Source: Aliiroseovarius sp. F47248L (GTDB lineage Bacteria; Pseudomonadota; Alphaproteobacteria; Rhodobacterales; Rhodobacteraceae). From it: a stretch of DNA of 64,000 nucleotides. Both the position numbers and the translations under genes were made by a program. How positions within the stretch are numbered: position 1 is the first letter of the stretch; every line of letters begins with the position of its first letter. Under the pieces are notes generated by a model. That model ran no database searches. It was given only the letters and a program-made list of their open reading frames with translations, and was not told where the DNA came from. Positions 41,614-51,283 of this stretch are shown here, piece after piece. The stretch is taken from positions 1,860,001 through 1,924,000 of the forward strand of contig NZ_JALKBF010000001.1 of NCBI RefSeq assembly GCF_023016085.1, written 5' to 3'.

Positions 41614-42065
41614 TTCGTGTCCTCACTTCCAGCAACGTATTTCAGCAGCAGTTGGACAAGACTGACAGACCCTTGGGTGTCCTCGATCTCAGCCCCAGGT
41701 TCCAAGTTGAAAGGCGATCCGCCTGGCAACAACTCTACATATGATCCGCCAAGTAGCCCTTCCGACGAAATGATGATCGACGTATCATCAGGCAACGCCA
41801 CATTGGATTGGACCGTAAACGCGGTGTCCGCACGATAGGTTTCCGGGTTCAGTTCGATGCCGGTAACAGTGCCAACCTTCACGCCACCCAAACGGACATC
41901 CGTCCCAACCGAGATACCGTCGGCGGTGCGGAACGATGCCGAATAGCTGGCACTGTCACCGGACCCGGACAGGCCCACGATTTGCCCTGCATAGAGGAAA
42001 AATCCAACAGCGGCGGCCAGGACCACGCTGCCGGTGACGACTTCTGTTGTGTGGCTATCGCTCAT
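41610..42065 (-). CDS. mlaD: MlaD, substrate-binding subunit of the phospholipid transport system
   Basis: A 151-residue protein with one N-terminal membrane anchor (about 9-30) and an MCE domain: YSASFRTADGISVGTDVRLG, then VKVGTVTGIELNPETY and SEGLLGGSYVELLPGG. It works with MlaE and MlaF, which are not in the window, to keep outer-membrane lipid asymmetry. Gene order mlaD-DUF2155 beside aat and NDUFA12 is typical of alphaproteobacteria. Confidence 0.92.
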   Translation of the reverse strand: MSDSHTTEVVTGSVVLAAAVGFFLYAGQIVGLSGSGDSASYSASFRTADGISVGTDVRLGGVKVGTVTGIELNPETYRADTAFTVQSNVALPDDTSIIISSEGLLGGSYVELLPGGSPFNLEPGAEIEDTQGSVSLVQLLLKYVAGSEDTK

Positions 42066-42116
42066 AGCAGCCCCTTTCGATCAGGGAATACGGGTCGGTC
42101 TGACGGCGCTGATGGC

Positions 42117-42491
42117 TTACTCAGGCTGCCAAGCTTCGTAGTCGCGGCGGTCGGCCGGTTTTTCCTGACGCAGCGAACCAGCGGGCGCATAGGCCAAGGG
42201 GGTGCCAGTCAGGTTGTCCTGATGTGGCTTTTCCCACGACTTGCGGACCAGCGGAGCATCCGCCGGGCTGTTGTCAAACGTGTGGTGCAGCCAGCCATGC
42301 CAGTCGGGGCTGACGCGGCTTGCTTCGGGTTCACCGTTGAAGATGACCCAACGGCGACTGTCATCGCGGTTGCGATAGAAGACGTTACCTTGCTCATCCT
42401 CTCCCACCTTCACGCCTTTGCGCCAGGTGAACAGACGAGTTCCAATGGTTTCGCGATGATACCAGGTCAGCAGGGACAAGATGAAACGCAT
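42117..42491 (-). CDS. NADH:ubiquinone oxidoreductase accessory subunit, NDUFA12 family
   Basis: A 124-residue homologue of the mitochondrial complex I subunit NDUFA12/B17.2, an accessory subunit of alphaproteobacterial complex I. Characteristic stretches are TIGTRLFTWRKGVKVGEDEQ, YRNRDDSRRWVIFNGEPEAS and PDWHGWLHHTFD. The ATG at 42491 follows GGAGACTGAT and starts at the family position. Confidence 0.92.
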   Translation of the reverse strand: MRFILSLLTWYHRETIGTRLFTWRKGVKVGEDEQGNVFYRNRDDSRRWVIFNGEPEASRVSPDWHGWLHHTFDNSPADAPLVRKSWEKPHQDNLTGTPLAYAPAGSLRQEKPADRRDYEAWQPE

Positions 42492-42677
42492 ATCAGTCTC
42501 CGGTTTTGTTCTCACTTCATATGGCGCAAGCAGACTGGAAGGTCCAGTGTTTTGCAGTCAAATGGGCGGGCTTTGGGTAAAATGCGGCAGCTTGGCGCAG
42601 TTCTTTCTCCATACGAAAAAGCCACCGCAAGGGCAGTGGCTCGATTTCGTACCATTCGGCGATCCCGTCGGGTTTGA

Positions 42678-43946
42678 TCAGCTTGCGCTGACTTCTTCCT
42701 TCGCGGCTTCTCCATAAATGATCAACGGCTTGGCGTCTGAGGTCACAGCCTCTTCGTTCACCACAACTTCATCGACATTCTCAAGACCCGGCAGGTCAAA
42801 CATCGTATCCAGCAGGATATCTTCCATGATCGAGCGAAGTCCACGCGCACCGGTCTTGCGTTCAATGGCGCGTTTGGCGATGGCCTTCAGCGCGTCATCG
42901 GTAAAGGTCAACAGCGCGTCTTCCAATTCAAACAGACGCTGGTATTGCTTGACCAAAGCGTTCTTGGGCTTGGTCAGGATGGTGACCAGGGCTTCCGCAT
43001 CCAAGTCTTCCAGCGTCGCAATCACCGGCAGACGGCCCACGAATTCCGGGATCAGACCGAACTTCAGCAAATCTTCTGGCTCAAGCTCTTGAAACAGCTC
43101 TCCCACACCGCGGTCGTCATTTTCACGCACGTCCGCGCCAAAGCCCATGGCCGAACCCTTGCCGCGCTGCGCGATGATCTTGTCGAGACCCGCAAAAGCC
43201 CCGCCACAGATGAACAGAATGTTGGTCGTGTCGACTTGGAGGAATTCCTGCTGCGGATGCTTGCGCCCACCCTGCGGCGGCACCGACGCAACAGTGCCTT
43301 CCATGATCTTTAGAAGCGCTTGCTGAACACCCTCGCCCGACACGTCGCGCGTGATGGACGGATTGTCCGACTTGCGCGTGATCTTGTCGACCTCGTCGAT
43401 ATAGACGATGCCGCGCTGTGCGCGTTCGACATTGTATTCGGATGCTTGCAAGAGCTTAAGGATGATATTCTCGACATCCTCGCCAACATAGCCGGCTTCG
43501 GTCAATGTGGTCGCGTCCGCCATCGTGAAGGGCACGTCCAGAATGCGCGCCAGCGTTTGTGCCAGCAAAGTCTTGCCACAGCCGGTGGGGCCAATCAGCA
43601 TGATGTTGGATTTGGCCAACTCAATCTCGTCACCCGCCGCCGCTGCGTGGTTTAGTCGTTTGTAGTGGTTGTGAACCGCTACAGACAATACGCGCTTGGC
43701 GTGGGCCTGCCCGATTACGTAATCGTCCAGAACCTGACAAATCTCAATCGGTGTCGGCACACCATCTGCGGCTTTTAAACCCGTCGATTTGGTTTCTTCG
43801 CGAATAATGTCCATGCACAGTTCGACACATTCGTCGCAAATGAACACGGTCGGCCCCGCGATCAGCTTTCGCACTTCATGTTGGCTTTTGCCGCAGAACG
43901 AACAATAGAGTGTGTTCTTGCTGTCGCCGGAAGAATTATTCGCCAT
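42678..43946 (-). CDS. clpX: ClpX, ATP-dependent unfoldase of ClpXP
   Basis: A 422-residue AAA+ unfoldase. It has an N-terminal zinc-binding domain (CSFC...CDEC, about 13-37), Walker [13 protein letters not shown] (about 118-129), pore loop GYVGEDVE, Walker [11 protein letters not shown] and the ClpP-docking IGF-type loop replaced in place by LGF-like sequence. The second ATG of an ATGATG pair (43946) is preferred, with AGGA seven bases upstream. It lies downstream of clpP on the same strand, separated by 163 bases. Confidence 0.97.
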   Translation of the reverse strand: MANNSSGDSKNTLYCSFCGKSQHEVRKLIAGPTVFICDECVELCMDIIREETKSTGLKAADGVPTPIEICQVLDDYVIGQAHAKRVLSVAVHNHYKRLNHAAAAGDEIELAKSNIMLIGPTGCGKTLLAQTLARILDVPFTMADATTLTEAGYVGEDVENIILKLLQASEYNVERAQRGIVYIDEVDKITRKSDNPSITRDVSGEGVQQALLKIMEGTVASVPPQGGRKHPQQEFLQVDTTNILFICGGAFAGLDKIIAQRGKGSAMGFGADVRENDDRGVGELFQELEPEDLLKFGLIPEFVGRLPVIATLEDLDAEALVTILTKPKNALVKQYQRLFELEDALLTFTDDALKAIAKRAIERKTGARGLRSIMEDILLDTMFDLPGLENVDEVVVNEEAVTSDAKPLIIYGEAAKEEVSAS

Positions 43947-44083
43947 CATTTCGTCCTATAGGGTTCACACCGGAACCCGGTTTGCGCCCGATCGAGCGGC
44001 CTTTGCTACCGTTACCGCAAGTCTAGGGCAGTGACAGGGCAGGCACAATCCGGTTTTTCCTGCGCCTTACCCGGTGTGGTAAT

Positions 44084-44102
44084 GCCCGGTTTCAAACCGG
44101 GC
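44084..44102 (-). terminator. Hairpin after clpP
   Basis: Perfect inverted repeat GCCCGGTTT-C-AAACCGGGC seven bases beyond the clpP stop. There is no T-tract, so it may act as an attenuator or RNA-stability element that lowers read-through into clpX. Confidence 0.45.
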
Positions 44103-44109
44103 AGTGCCA

Positions 44110-44739
44110 TTATTCTTCGTCATCGCCTTTGCCGCGATTCTCGACGATCTCGTCGATATGGCCCCAATCCTTGGCTTCTTGGGGCGACATGAAGTTGTCA
44201 CGCTCCAGCGCTTTTTCAACGTCTTTCAGCGCGTTTCCGGTGTGCTTGACGTAGATCTGGTTCAGTGTGTCCTTGACCTTCTGCGTCTCGGCAGCGTGGA
44301 TCATAATGTCCGTGGCCTGCCCCTGAAAGCCGCCCGAAGGTTGGTGAACCATGATGCGCGAATGCGGAAGCGAGAACCGCATGCCCTTTTCACCAGCGAC
44401 CGACAAGACCGACCCCATCGAAGCTGCTTGACCAATAACCAACGTGGACACCGCCGGTTTGATGTATTGCATCGTGTCATAGATCGACAGACCTGAGGTC
44501 ACGACGCCACCGGGTGAATTGATGTACATCGAGATTTCTTTTTTGGGATTCTCGGCTTCCAGATGCAGAAGCTGCGCAACGATCAGGCTGGACATGCCAT
44601 CATGAACAGCGCCATTCACGAAAATAATCCGCTCTTTTAGAAGGCGCGAAAAGATATCATAGGCTCGTTCGCCCCGCGATGTCTGTTCAACCACCATGGG
44701 CACAAGGGTATTGTTATAAATTTCGAGTGGATCGTGCAT
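44110..44739 (-). CDS. clpP: ClpP protease subunit
   Basis: A 209-residue serine protease subunit of ClpXP/ClpAP. The catalytic triad is visible: Ser107 in GQAASMGS, His132 in IMVHQP and Asp181 in [12 protein letters not shown]. The short N-terminal propeptide-like region ([20 protein letters not shown]) is as in other alphaproteobacteria. The ATG at 44739 follows AAAGCAGGCTGA. Confidence 0.97.
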   Translation of the reverse strand: MHDPLEIYNNTLVPMVVEQTSRGERAYDIFSRLLKERIIFVNGAVHDGMSSLIVAQLLHLEAENPKKEISMYINSPGGVVTSGLSIYDTMQYIKPAVSTLVIGQAASMGSVLSVAGEKGMRFSLPHSRIMVHQPSGGFQGQATDIMIHAAETQKVKDTLNQIYVKHTGNALKDVEKALERDNFMSPQEAKDWGHIDEIVENRGKGDDEE

Positions 44740-44924
44740 TTCAGCCTGCTTTCATATTCACGCCAGCGCCGTTGGATCGGCCCCTGACGCACGATGTTAG
44801 TGCCGGTAGAAAGGGGCTGCAAGGGGGGGGTGTCCCCTGCCCGACCCACATCGGCACAATCGTGACAGACATGCCTGAAACTGGTTAACATTTCCCTGAT
44901 CACAGAGCGTCGGGTTCCCTGCCC

Positions 44925-44950
44925 AAAAAAACGGCACCCAAAAGGGTGCC
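44925..44950 (-). terminator. Rho-independent terminator of the creatinase/transporter operon
   Basis: On the minus strand GGCACCC-TTTT-GGGTGCC is followed by G and seven T residues, 27 bases past the stop of the last permease gene. It is a strong intrinsic terminator. Confidence 0.93.
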
Positions 44951-44976
44951 GCGTTTATTTGGATGGCGGGTTGGAA

Positions 44977-45831
44977 TCAGCCAGGGCTCATCCCACGCAG
45001 ACGTTCCGAACGGCGGCGCAGAAGCTCGACGATTGTCAGCAACACGATCGACACGGCCACAAGGATCGTGGCAACCGCCAGAATGGTTGGGCTGATCTGT
45101 TCGCGCAGGCCTGTAAACATTTGCCACGGAAGCGTTTGCTGCTTTGCAGACCCAACGAAGATCACCACGACCACCTCGTCAAACGATGTGATGAAAGCAA
45201 AAAGTGCCCCCGAGATGACACCCGGCAAGATCAGCGGCATCTGCACGCGAAAGAACGTCGTCACGGGGTCAGCCCCCATGTTTGCCGCAGCCCGTGTCAA
45301 GGACCGGTCAAACCCGACCAGAGTTGCCGTTACGGTGATGATCACGAAGGGAATTCCCAACGCGGCGTGGGCCAGCACGACACCCCAATAAGTCCCCGCA
45401 AGGTTGATTTTGGAATAGAAGAAGTACATGCCAGCCGCCGAAATGATAAGAGGCACAATCATCGGTGAGATCAGAATGGCCATGATCGCCCGGCGTGCAG
45501 GTACATGCGGCTGGCTAAGACCGATAGCGGCCAATGTGCCAAGCGACACCGACAGAACCGTCGCCACCGGTGCAATTTTGATCGAATTCCACATGGCATT
45601 TTGCCAATCAGGGTTCGAGAAGAAATCGCGATAGTGCTTTAAGGAATACCCTTCCGGATCCAGCCGCAGCATCTCTGGCGTGAAGGTAAAGAAGTTCTCG
45701 GCATTAAAGCTGAGCGGGATCACCACGGCAATCGGCGCAATCAGGAAGAAGAAGATCAACCCACAGATCACAAGGAACGTGTAATGCCAAATGCGCTGGC
45801 CAGTCGTAGTATAAGGAGGAAGTTTGGCCAT
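44977..45831 (-). CDS. Pot-type ABC permease, PotC-like
   Basis: A 284-residue permease with six hydrophobic helices and the EAA-type coupling loop AAANMGADPVTTFFRVQMPL (about 191-210). It forms the second membrane subunit of a polyamine/opine-family (PotABCD-like) importer. It lies five bases after the PotB-like gene and ends at a strong terminator. The clustering with creatinase suggests creatine or another guanidino or amino compound as substrate, which is inference. Confidence 0.9.
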   Translation of the reverse strand: MAKLPPYTTTGQRIWHYTFLVICGLIFFFLIAPIAVVIPLSFNAENFFTFTPEMLRLDPEGYSLKHYRDFFSNPDWQNAMWNSIKIAPVATVLSVSLGTLAAIGLSQPHVPARRAIMAILISPMIVPLIISAAGMYFFYSKINLAGTYWGVVLAHAALGIPFVIITVTATLVGFDRSLTRAAANMGADPVTTFFRVQMPLILPGVISGALFAFITSFDEVVVVIFVGSAKQQTLPWQMFTGLREQISPTILAVATILVAVSIVLLTIVELLRRRSERLRGMSPG

Positions 45832-45836
45832 GTCCG

Positions 45837-47111
45837 TTACCCCAGCTTCACGTTGTCGATGCCGACGATCTTGTCATATGCCCAATACAGGACCAGAACG
45901 ACCGCCAGAAGGATCGCCCCAAGTGCCGAGGCAAGGCCCCAGTTGAGCGACGTCGAGATATGGAACGCGATCTGATTCGAGATGAACGTCCCCTTGGTGC
46001 CGCCAACCAATGCTGGCGTGATGTAGTAGCCAATAGCCAGAATAAACACGAGGATCGAACCGGCACCTATGCCTGGTATAGTTTGCGGAAAATACACCCG
46101 CCAGAACGCTGTCCAATCTGTCGCACCCAGGCTTTTCGCCGCCCGCAGATAGCTGGGCGGGATGGTCTGCATCACCGAATACATCGGTAGGATCATGAAG
46201 GGCAGCAGGATATGTGTCATCGCGACAATCGTGCCGAACTGGTTGTTGATGATGATCAGTCGTGCATTGTCATCGACCAATCCAATCCAGACCAGGATAT
46301 CATTTATCACCCCTTGTTGCTGCAACAGGATTTTCCATGCCGAAGTCCGAACCAGAAGTGACGTCCAGAACGGCAACAGCACAAGGATCATCAGCAAGTT
46401 CGCCTGACGGGTCGGCAGGTTCGCCAACAACCACGCGACGGGATAGGCCAATACGATGCAGGAGAAGGTGATCAGCAGCGACATCCATAGGGTCCGCTTG
46501 AGCAGATTCATATATATCCGCTCGGTTTCAGGCCGCATTTCAGCCCCGTCTGCCCCCACACGCATATCAACCGCGTTCAGAAAATATCCGGGTGTTACGG
46601 GAGGAGAATAGGTTTGAATGGTGCGCCAAATCTCGGGATCGGCCCAGTCTTTGTTCTGGTCGATCAGTTCTTCTTTCCAAGGTCCGCCGTTCTCAATATC
46701 GAACTTTTTGGCACTACGGCCCGCTTTGCGGAAGACCGATGCAATGCCCGGATATTCATAGTTCAGCCGAGAGCCGACTTTGGTATGTGTTTTCGCGGCG
46801 GCTGCGTCTTTCAAATCTGCGGCCATTGCTGCGAACGCTGCTTCGTCGGGTAATTCGCCCGAGTTGGCATCCCAAGTGGACAAAGCCTTCACGGTGCGCG
46901 GCAAAGTCTCGACAACAATCTTGTTCTCAACCGAGCGATACAGCATGTCCGCAATCGGCAGGATGAAGCTGATCAGGATGAACAACAAAAGGGGCGCAAT
47001 CAGCAACAGCGCGCGCAGCTTTTGCCGCCTGAGCGCTTTCGCAAGACTGCGCTTTAGCGGTGTTCCATCTGCGGCCAGAACGGGGCCGCTCGTATCGGTC
47101 ATATCGCTCAT
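45837..47111 (-). CDS. Pot-type ABC permease, PotB-like with long periplasmic insert
   Basis: A 424-residue permease. After the first membrane helix (about 35-56) a periplasmic region of roughly 135 residues precedes the remaining helices, longer than E. coli PotB (275 residues). The coupling loop is AAKSLGATDWTAFWRVYFPQ (about 322-341). Several Met codons lie at the N-terminus. MSDMTD at 47111 is chosen because of AGGGATGAC upstream; 47102 is an alternative. It pairs with the PotC-like subunit. Confidence 0.88.
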   Translation of the reverse strand: MSDMTDTSGPVLAADGTPLKRSLAKALRRQKLRALLLIAPLLLFILISFILPIADMLYRSVENKIVVETLPRTVKALSTWDANSGELPDEAAFAAMAADLKDAAAAKTHTKVGSRLNYEYPGIASVFRKAGRSAKKFDIENGGPWKEELIDQNKDWADPEIWRTIQTYSPPVTPGYFLNAVDMRVGADGAEMRPETERIYMNLLKRTLWMSLLITFSCIVLAYPVAWLLANLPTRQANLLMILVLLPFWTSLLVRTSAWKILLQQQGVINDILVWIGLVDDNARLIIINNQFGTIVAMTHILLPFMILPMYSVMQTIPPSYLRAAKSLGATDWTAFWRVYFPQTIPGIGAGSILVFILAIGYYITPALVGGTKGTFISNQIAFHISTSLNWGLASALGAILLAVVLVLYWAYDKIVGIDNVKLG

Positions 47112-47197
47112 GTCATCCCTGTCAGCGTCAGCTTCTTTTCGGTCTTGATGCGGTCGAACGACCAGCACATCGTGCCAAAACTATTGTTGGTTGGTGT

Positions 47198-47221
47198 GGG
47201 AAGGGCCATTCGGCCCTTCCC
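47198..47221 (-). other. Stable mRNA hairpin between binding-protein and permease genes
   Basis: A ten-base-pair perfect stem (GGGAAGGGCC / GGCCCTTCCC) with an ATTC loop lies 12 bases after the binding-protein stop. It lacks a T-tract. Such hairpins often protect upstream mRNA and let the binding protein be made in excess over the permeases. Confidence 0.6.
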
Positions 47222-47232
47222 GAAAGCCATAA

Positions 47233-48339
47233 TTATTTGGCTAACCAAGCTTCGAACTTGGCGTTCAGATCGTCGCGGTTGTCGGCCCACCATTCATAGT
47301 CATAAACATGAACGTTGCCCGAGTTCGCGGGATCGGTCGGCATATGGGGTGCCATTTCGATGCCCAACTCGGCATGTTTGCCGACCAGCGGTGCCGACGA
47401 TTTACGTGCCGGACCATACGAAATGTAAGCTGCCTGATCGGCAAGACGCTGTGTATCGGTGGCGAACTTCAGGAAGTCCATCACGCGAGCGTGGCGATCT
47501 GCAGGCAGACCGGCAGGGACGACCCAACCGTCAAGGTCGAAGGACTGCATGTCCCACAACATTTCGATCGGTTGGTCCTGTTCGGCAATCGCCGAGAACA
47601 GGCGACCATTAAAGGTCGAGCCCATCACAACTTCGCCATCTGCCAGAAGCTGGGGCGTTTCTGCACCTGCTGTCCACCAGACAACCTGGTCCTTGATGGT
47701 GTCCAGTTTTGCCAGCGCCTGTTCAACACCTTCATCGGTGCCCAGGGTGTCATAGATGGCGTCCTTATCCACGCCATCGCAGTACAACGCCCATTCCATG
47801 TTATCGATTGGACGCTTTTGCAGCGCACGCTTTCCCGGATAGGTCTCGAGGTCGAACACATCGCAAACTGTGGTCGGCGGGGTGTCCCCCACCAAGTCGG
47901 TGCGATAGCCGAACGTGGTCGAGTAAACGATCTGTGGCACAAAGCAATCCGACACCAGCAGGTCGCCAAAATCTTCGGATGCCGAGGTGCCATCCGGTGC
48001 AGCCGCCAGAGACTCGTCGTGATCCAGCTCTTCCGCCAGACCTTCGTCGCAGAGGCGCATCGCGTCTGATGCAACCGCATCCACCAGATCCCAGGTGACG
48101 TTGCCTGCCTCGTTCATAGCACGCAGTTTCGCAACGGCTTCAGCCGAGCTTTCGTCCCACGTGATGCTGACCTCGGGGTGCATTTCCAGATAAGGCTCGA
48201 CATATGCCTTGACCTGGCTGGCTTGATAAGCGCCACCCCAAGAAACGAGGGTCATCTCGTTGGCCATGTCCTGCGCCGACACCGCTCCCGCGGTAACGGT
48301 CAGTGCAGAGCTGGCCAAAAGAGTCTTCACAAGTTTCAT
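47233..48339 (-). CDS. Pot-type periplasmic substrate-binding protein
   Basis: A 368-residue binding protein with a signal peptide cleaved near residue 22 (GAVSAQD). It has the PotD/PotF-family start (MTLVSWGGAYQASQVKAYVE) and a C-terminal LNAKFEAWLAK. It captures the ligand in the periplasm and delivers it to the permeases. It is flanked on both sides by mRNA hairpins, consistent with higher expression than its neighbours. Pocket residues were not compared, so the ligand is open among polyamines, creatine-like or other amino compounds. Confidence 0.9.
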   Translation of the reverse strand: MKLVKTLLASSALTVTAGAVSAQDMANEMTLVSWGGAYQASQVKAYVEPYLEMHPEVSITWDESSAEAVAKLRAMNEAGNVTWDLVDAVASDAMRLCDEGLAEELDHDESLAAAPDGTSASEDFGDLLVSDCFVPQIVYSTTFGYRTDLVGDTPPTTVCDVFDLETYPGKRALQKRPIDNMEWALYCDGVDKDAIYDTLGTDEGVEQALAKLDTIKDQVVWWTAGAETPQLLADGEVVMGSTFNGRLFSAIAEQDQPIEMLWDMQSFDLDGWVVPAGLPADRHARVMDFLKFATDTQRLADQAAYISYGPARKSSAPLVGKHAELGIEMAPHMPTDPANSGNVHVYDYEWWADNRDDLNAKFEAWLAK

Positions 48340-48420
48340 ACTTTATTCTCCCTAGTTATCCCCGTTCGATTGGTCGGGTTTGCATGAACGGGTACATCGC
48401 AAACCTCTGGCTAGTATGCC

Positions 48421-48438
48421 CGGAGCCACCAGGCTCCG
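48421..48438 (-). other. mRNA hairpin between ATPase and binding-protein genes
   Basis: CGGAGCC-ACCA-GGCTCCG, a seven-base-pair perfect stem in the 111-base gap between the ATPase stop and the binding-protein start. No T-tract follows. It could be an RNA processing or stability element. Confidence 0.5.
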
Positions 48439-48450
48439 AAGCAATTCGAA

Positions 48451-49551
48451 TCAAGCGTCCAGCGCGCGACAATCAGACGGCAACCAGCCGATCTCGATCT
48501 GTTGGCCGGGGGTCAGACGCTCAACATCAGGGGCGTTCCGGGTTTTGATGATAAACTCATCATTGCCTGCCACCCGCAGTCGGGTGCGGAAAATATCGCC
48601 CATGTAAATGAACTCGAGCACTTCGGCCTTCAGGGTGTGAGCCCCTTCCTTCAAGCGCTCTTTGTTGTACTCAACACGCTCAGGCCGGATCGACACGGTG
48701 GTCCGATCCCCGACCTTGGAGACATTGATAGGTGTTGCATCAATGATCTCGCCATCATCCAGCTTGACGATGCAGGTATTGCCTTTGATCTCGGTCACCA
48801 CGCCTTCCAAGGTGTTGTTTTCACCGATGAACTGGGCAACAAAGCTGTTTTCCGGCCGCTCGTAAAGCTGATCGGGCGGTGCAAGCTGTTGAATGCGTCC
48901 ATCGTCGAACACGGCCACGTTGTCAGACATGGTCAACGCTTCAGTCTGGTCGTGGGTCACATACACCGTGGTGATACCCAACTGGTGCGCAAGGTGCGTA
49001 ATTTCGAACTGCATCTTTTCGCGCAGTTGCTTGTCAAGTGCGCCAAGCGGTTCGTCCATCAGCACCAACTCAGGCTCAAACACCAAAGCGCGTGCCAAAG
49101 CCACACGTTGCTGTTGTCCACCCGACAACTGAGCCGGGCGACGTCCACCGAAGTCACCCATTTCAACCATGTCCAGAGCGCGTTTGACTTTTGCCTCGCG
49201 GTCGGTTTTTCCGATCTTGCGCACTTCCAACGGGAAGGACAGGTTTTCAGCAATCGTCATGTGCGGGAACAGCGCGTAATTCTGGAAAACCATCCCGATG
49301 CCGCGCTTATGAGGTGGAATATTGTTGATCGGCTTGCCGCCAAGCCGAATATCTCCGTGCGTCGCGGTTTCGAAACCGGCAAGCATCATCAGACATGTTG
49401 TTTTACCAGACCCCGACGGCCCAAGCATGGTAAGGAATTCGCCCTTGGCCACTGAGAGGTTCAGGTCTTTTACAACCAGCGTCTCCCCATCATAGCTTTT
49501 CTGGACACGATCAAAAACGACGAACTCGTCGTTGGAAGCTGCATCAGCCAA
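48451..49551 (-). CDS. Pot-type ABC transporter ATP-binding protein
   Basis: A 366-residue PotA-like ATPase: Walker A GPSGSGKTT (about 44-52), Q-loop FQNYALFPHM, signature LSGGQQQRVALARAL (about 142-156), Walker B LVLMDEPLGALD and switch His in YVTHDQTEAL. The C-terminal TOBE domain (about 285-360) is present. It powers the importer encoded downstream. An inverted repeat lies about 35 bases before its start. Confidence 0.95.
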   Translation of the reverse strand: MADAASNDEFVVFDRVQKSYDGETLVVKDLNLSVAKGEFLTMLGPSGSGKTTCLMMLAGFETATHGDIRLGGKPINNIPPHKRGIGMVFQNYALFPHMTIAENLSFPLEVRKIGKTDREAKVKRALDMVEMGDFGGRRPAQLSGGQQQRVALARALVFEPELVLMDEPLGALDKQLREKMQFEITHLAHQLGITTVYVTHDQTEALTMSDNVAVFDDGRIQQLAPPDQLYERPENSFVAQFIGENNTLEGVVTEIKGNTCIVKLDDGEIIDATPINVSKVGDRTTVSIRPERVEYNKERLKEGAHTLKAEVLEFIYMGDIFRTRLRVAGNDEFIIKTRNAPDVERLTPGQQIEIGWLPSDCRALDA

Positions 49552-49585
49552 GTGACCCCCCTGGTCTATGTTTTTCTTTTCGTTT

Positions 49586-49602
49586 GTTGGGCATAAGCCA
49601 AC
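49586..49602. promoter_or_regulatory. Inverted repeat GTTGG-N7-CCAAC upstream of the ATPase gene
   Basis: Five-base arms extend by one T/A pair, and a TTCG...CGAA block lies just outside with one base of asymmetry. It sits 35-51 bases upstream of the ATPase start. It could be an operator for a regulator of the transporter genes or a 5' leader hairpin. Confidence 0.35.
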
Positions 49603-49731
49603 ACGAACCTAACGTGAATATCAACAGGAAATCCGCAGGCTGTCGCGAAGTTTATCGCCGCGACAGCCCTAGCCTCTAACTAAATATGACGGTTTCGCGG
49701 TTTGATCCCGACACTTTTTGTGATTTTCGCG

Positions 49732-50940
49732 TCATACTGGCACGATGTTATGTTCGGGTCCGTAAGGAAAGCCGGTAATGTTCTCGGCATCCGTTTCGCC
49801 CACAACAAGAATGTCGTGCTCACGATAACCTCCCGCACCGGGTGTGCCTTCGGGCAAGAACAGCATGGGTTCCATTGAAACGACCATTCCCGGTTCAAGC
49901 ACGGTGTCGATGTCTTCGCGCAGCTCCAACCCGGCTTCGCGGCCATAATAATGCGACAGCACACCGAAGCTGTGCCCATATCCGAACGAGCGATATTGGA
50001 GAAGCCCTTCACTTTCGAAGAACTTGTTGATCTCGGCGGTAATGCCCGAACAGGTTGCACCCGGTTTGATCAGCGAAATACCCAACTCATGCGCAGCGAC
50101 ATTGGCTTCCCAAATGCGCAGGCTTTCCTTGTCGGGTTCACCAATGAACAGGGTGCGTTCCAACGCGGTGTAATAGCCCGAGATCATCGGGAAGGTGTTC
50201 AGCGACAAGATATCGCCAGCCTCCAGTTTGCGAGTGGTCACCGGATTGTGGGCGCCGTCAGTGTTGATGCCTGATTGAAACCAAACCCAACTGTCGCGAA
50301 TTTCGCTGTTGGGATGGGCGCGGGCTATCTCTTCTTCCATTGCATCACGACCCGCCATAGCGATGTCGATTTCACGCGCACCAACGCGAATGGCGTCTCG
50401 AATGGCTTCGCCGCCGTGGTCGGCAACACGTGCCCCTTCGCGGATCAAGGCAATCTCTTCAGCCGATTTCAACATCCGCGCGGTCATGGTGTCCGGGGCA
50501 ATGTCCGTGAAGCTGGCACCTGTCAGAAACTCTTCGGCCAGTTCGCGCTGTGCCAATGTCAGGTGGTCGCCTTCGATCCCAATCGATTTAGCGCCGCCCA
50601 TCACGTCTTTCACAGCGCGCCAGTAGTTGTTGCGCTCCCAGTCTGTGTAAATGACGTTATCGCCAAAGCTGCGCCGCCAAGGTTGGCCAGCATCGATATT
50701 CGCGGACACAGTTGTGCAGCGATCCGCCGTCACAACGCATCCATAGGGTCGCCCGAATGAACAATACAGAAAGCCTGAATAATAGGCGATATTGTGCATC
50801 GAGGTGAACAGAACCGCATCAACACCACGAGCGGCCATGATGCCGCGCAAGGTTTTCAACCGGCGCTCGTATTCAGCTTTCGAGAAGGGCAGCGGGGCTT
50901 TTTCACCATTCTCACAAACAAAAAACTGGGTGCGTGACAT
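49732..50940 (-). CDS. Creatinase (creatine amidinohydrolase)
   Basis: A 402-residue enzyme hydrolysing creatine to sarcosine and urea. The fit to known creatinases is close along the whole length: LYCSFGRPYG and SANIDAGQPWRR in the N-terminal domain, FQSGINTDGAHNPVTTRK (about 217-234), GYYTALERTLF, GYGHSFGVLSHYYGREAGLE and the end AENITGFPYGPEHNI. The fold is that of M24 peptidases, but creatinase is metal-free. It precedes the Pot-type importer on the same strand by 180 bases, so uptake and hydrolysis of creatine or a related compound may be coupled. GGAG lies eight bases before the ATG. Confidence 0.95.
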   Translation of the reverse strand: MSRTQFFVCENGEKAPLPFSKAEYERRLKTLRGIMAARGVDAVLFTSMHNIAYYSGFLYCSFGRPYGCVVTADRCTTVSANIDAGQPWRRSFGDNVIYTDWERNNYWRAVKDVMGGAKSIGIEGDHLTLAQRELAEEFLTGASFTDIAPDTMTARMLKSAEEIALIREGARVADHGGEAIRDAIRVGAREIDIAMAGRDAMEEEIARAHPNSEIRDSWVWFQSGINTDGAHNPVTTRKLEAGDILSLNTFPMISGYYTALERTLFIGEPDKESLRIWEANVAAHELGISLIKPGATCSGITAEINKFFESEGLLQYRSFGYGHSFGVLSHYYGREAGLELREDIDTVLEPGMVVSMEPMLFLPEGTPGAGGYREHDILVVGETDAENITGFPYGPEHNIVPV

Positions 50941-51283
50941 GTCTCAAGTCTCCGTATTCCGAGGCCGAGATATATGTGCCCGGCCAACCAAACCCCCCGG
51001 CGTGCAGGGCAGTTGATCTCCGGACCTTGCGTCGGCGGCGGGCCGATGCGCAGGGCAGCGACGCCATCGCTGCGGATGGCAGGATCATTGGCGACCCCGC
51101 GCCTTTCTGTCAATTTTAAAGTTCGCTTTTCATGTCAACAGGCCGCATTTTTTGCAGTCTACGAGGCTAATGGATGCAACATGACCTTCATGCGGTAATT
51201 TTTTGTAGCCGTGGTGAACCGACTTGCTGGATTGGCCACGTGATTCCTTGAAGCAAGCAATCCATGACCGCCGCATGCCTGAA
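50941..51283. promoter_or_regulatory. Intergenic region upstream of creatinase
   Basis: No credible gene in 343 bases. It must hold the creatinase promoter (minus strand) and the end of the phosphatase transcript. GGATTG and CAATCC (near 51219 and 51267) form a distant inverted pair of doubtful meaning. No clear terminator is seen. Confidence 0.3.

Noticed and set aside
44084..44102. A full rho-independent terminator between clpP and clpX
   Set aside because: The stem is perfect but no T-tract follows on the minus strand, so it was kept only as a low-confidence hairpin.
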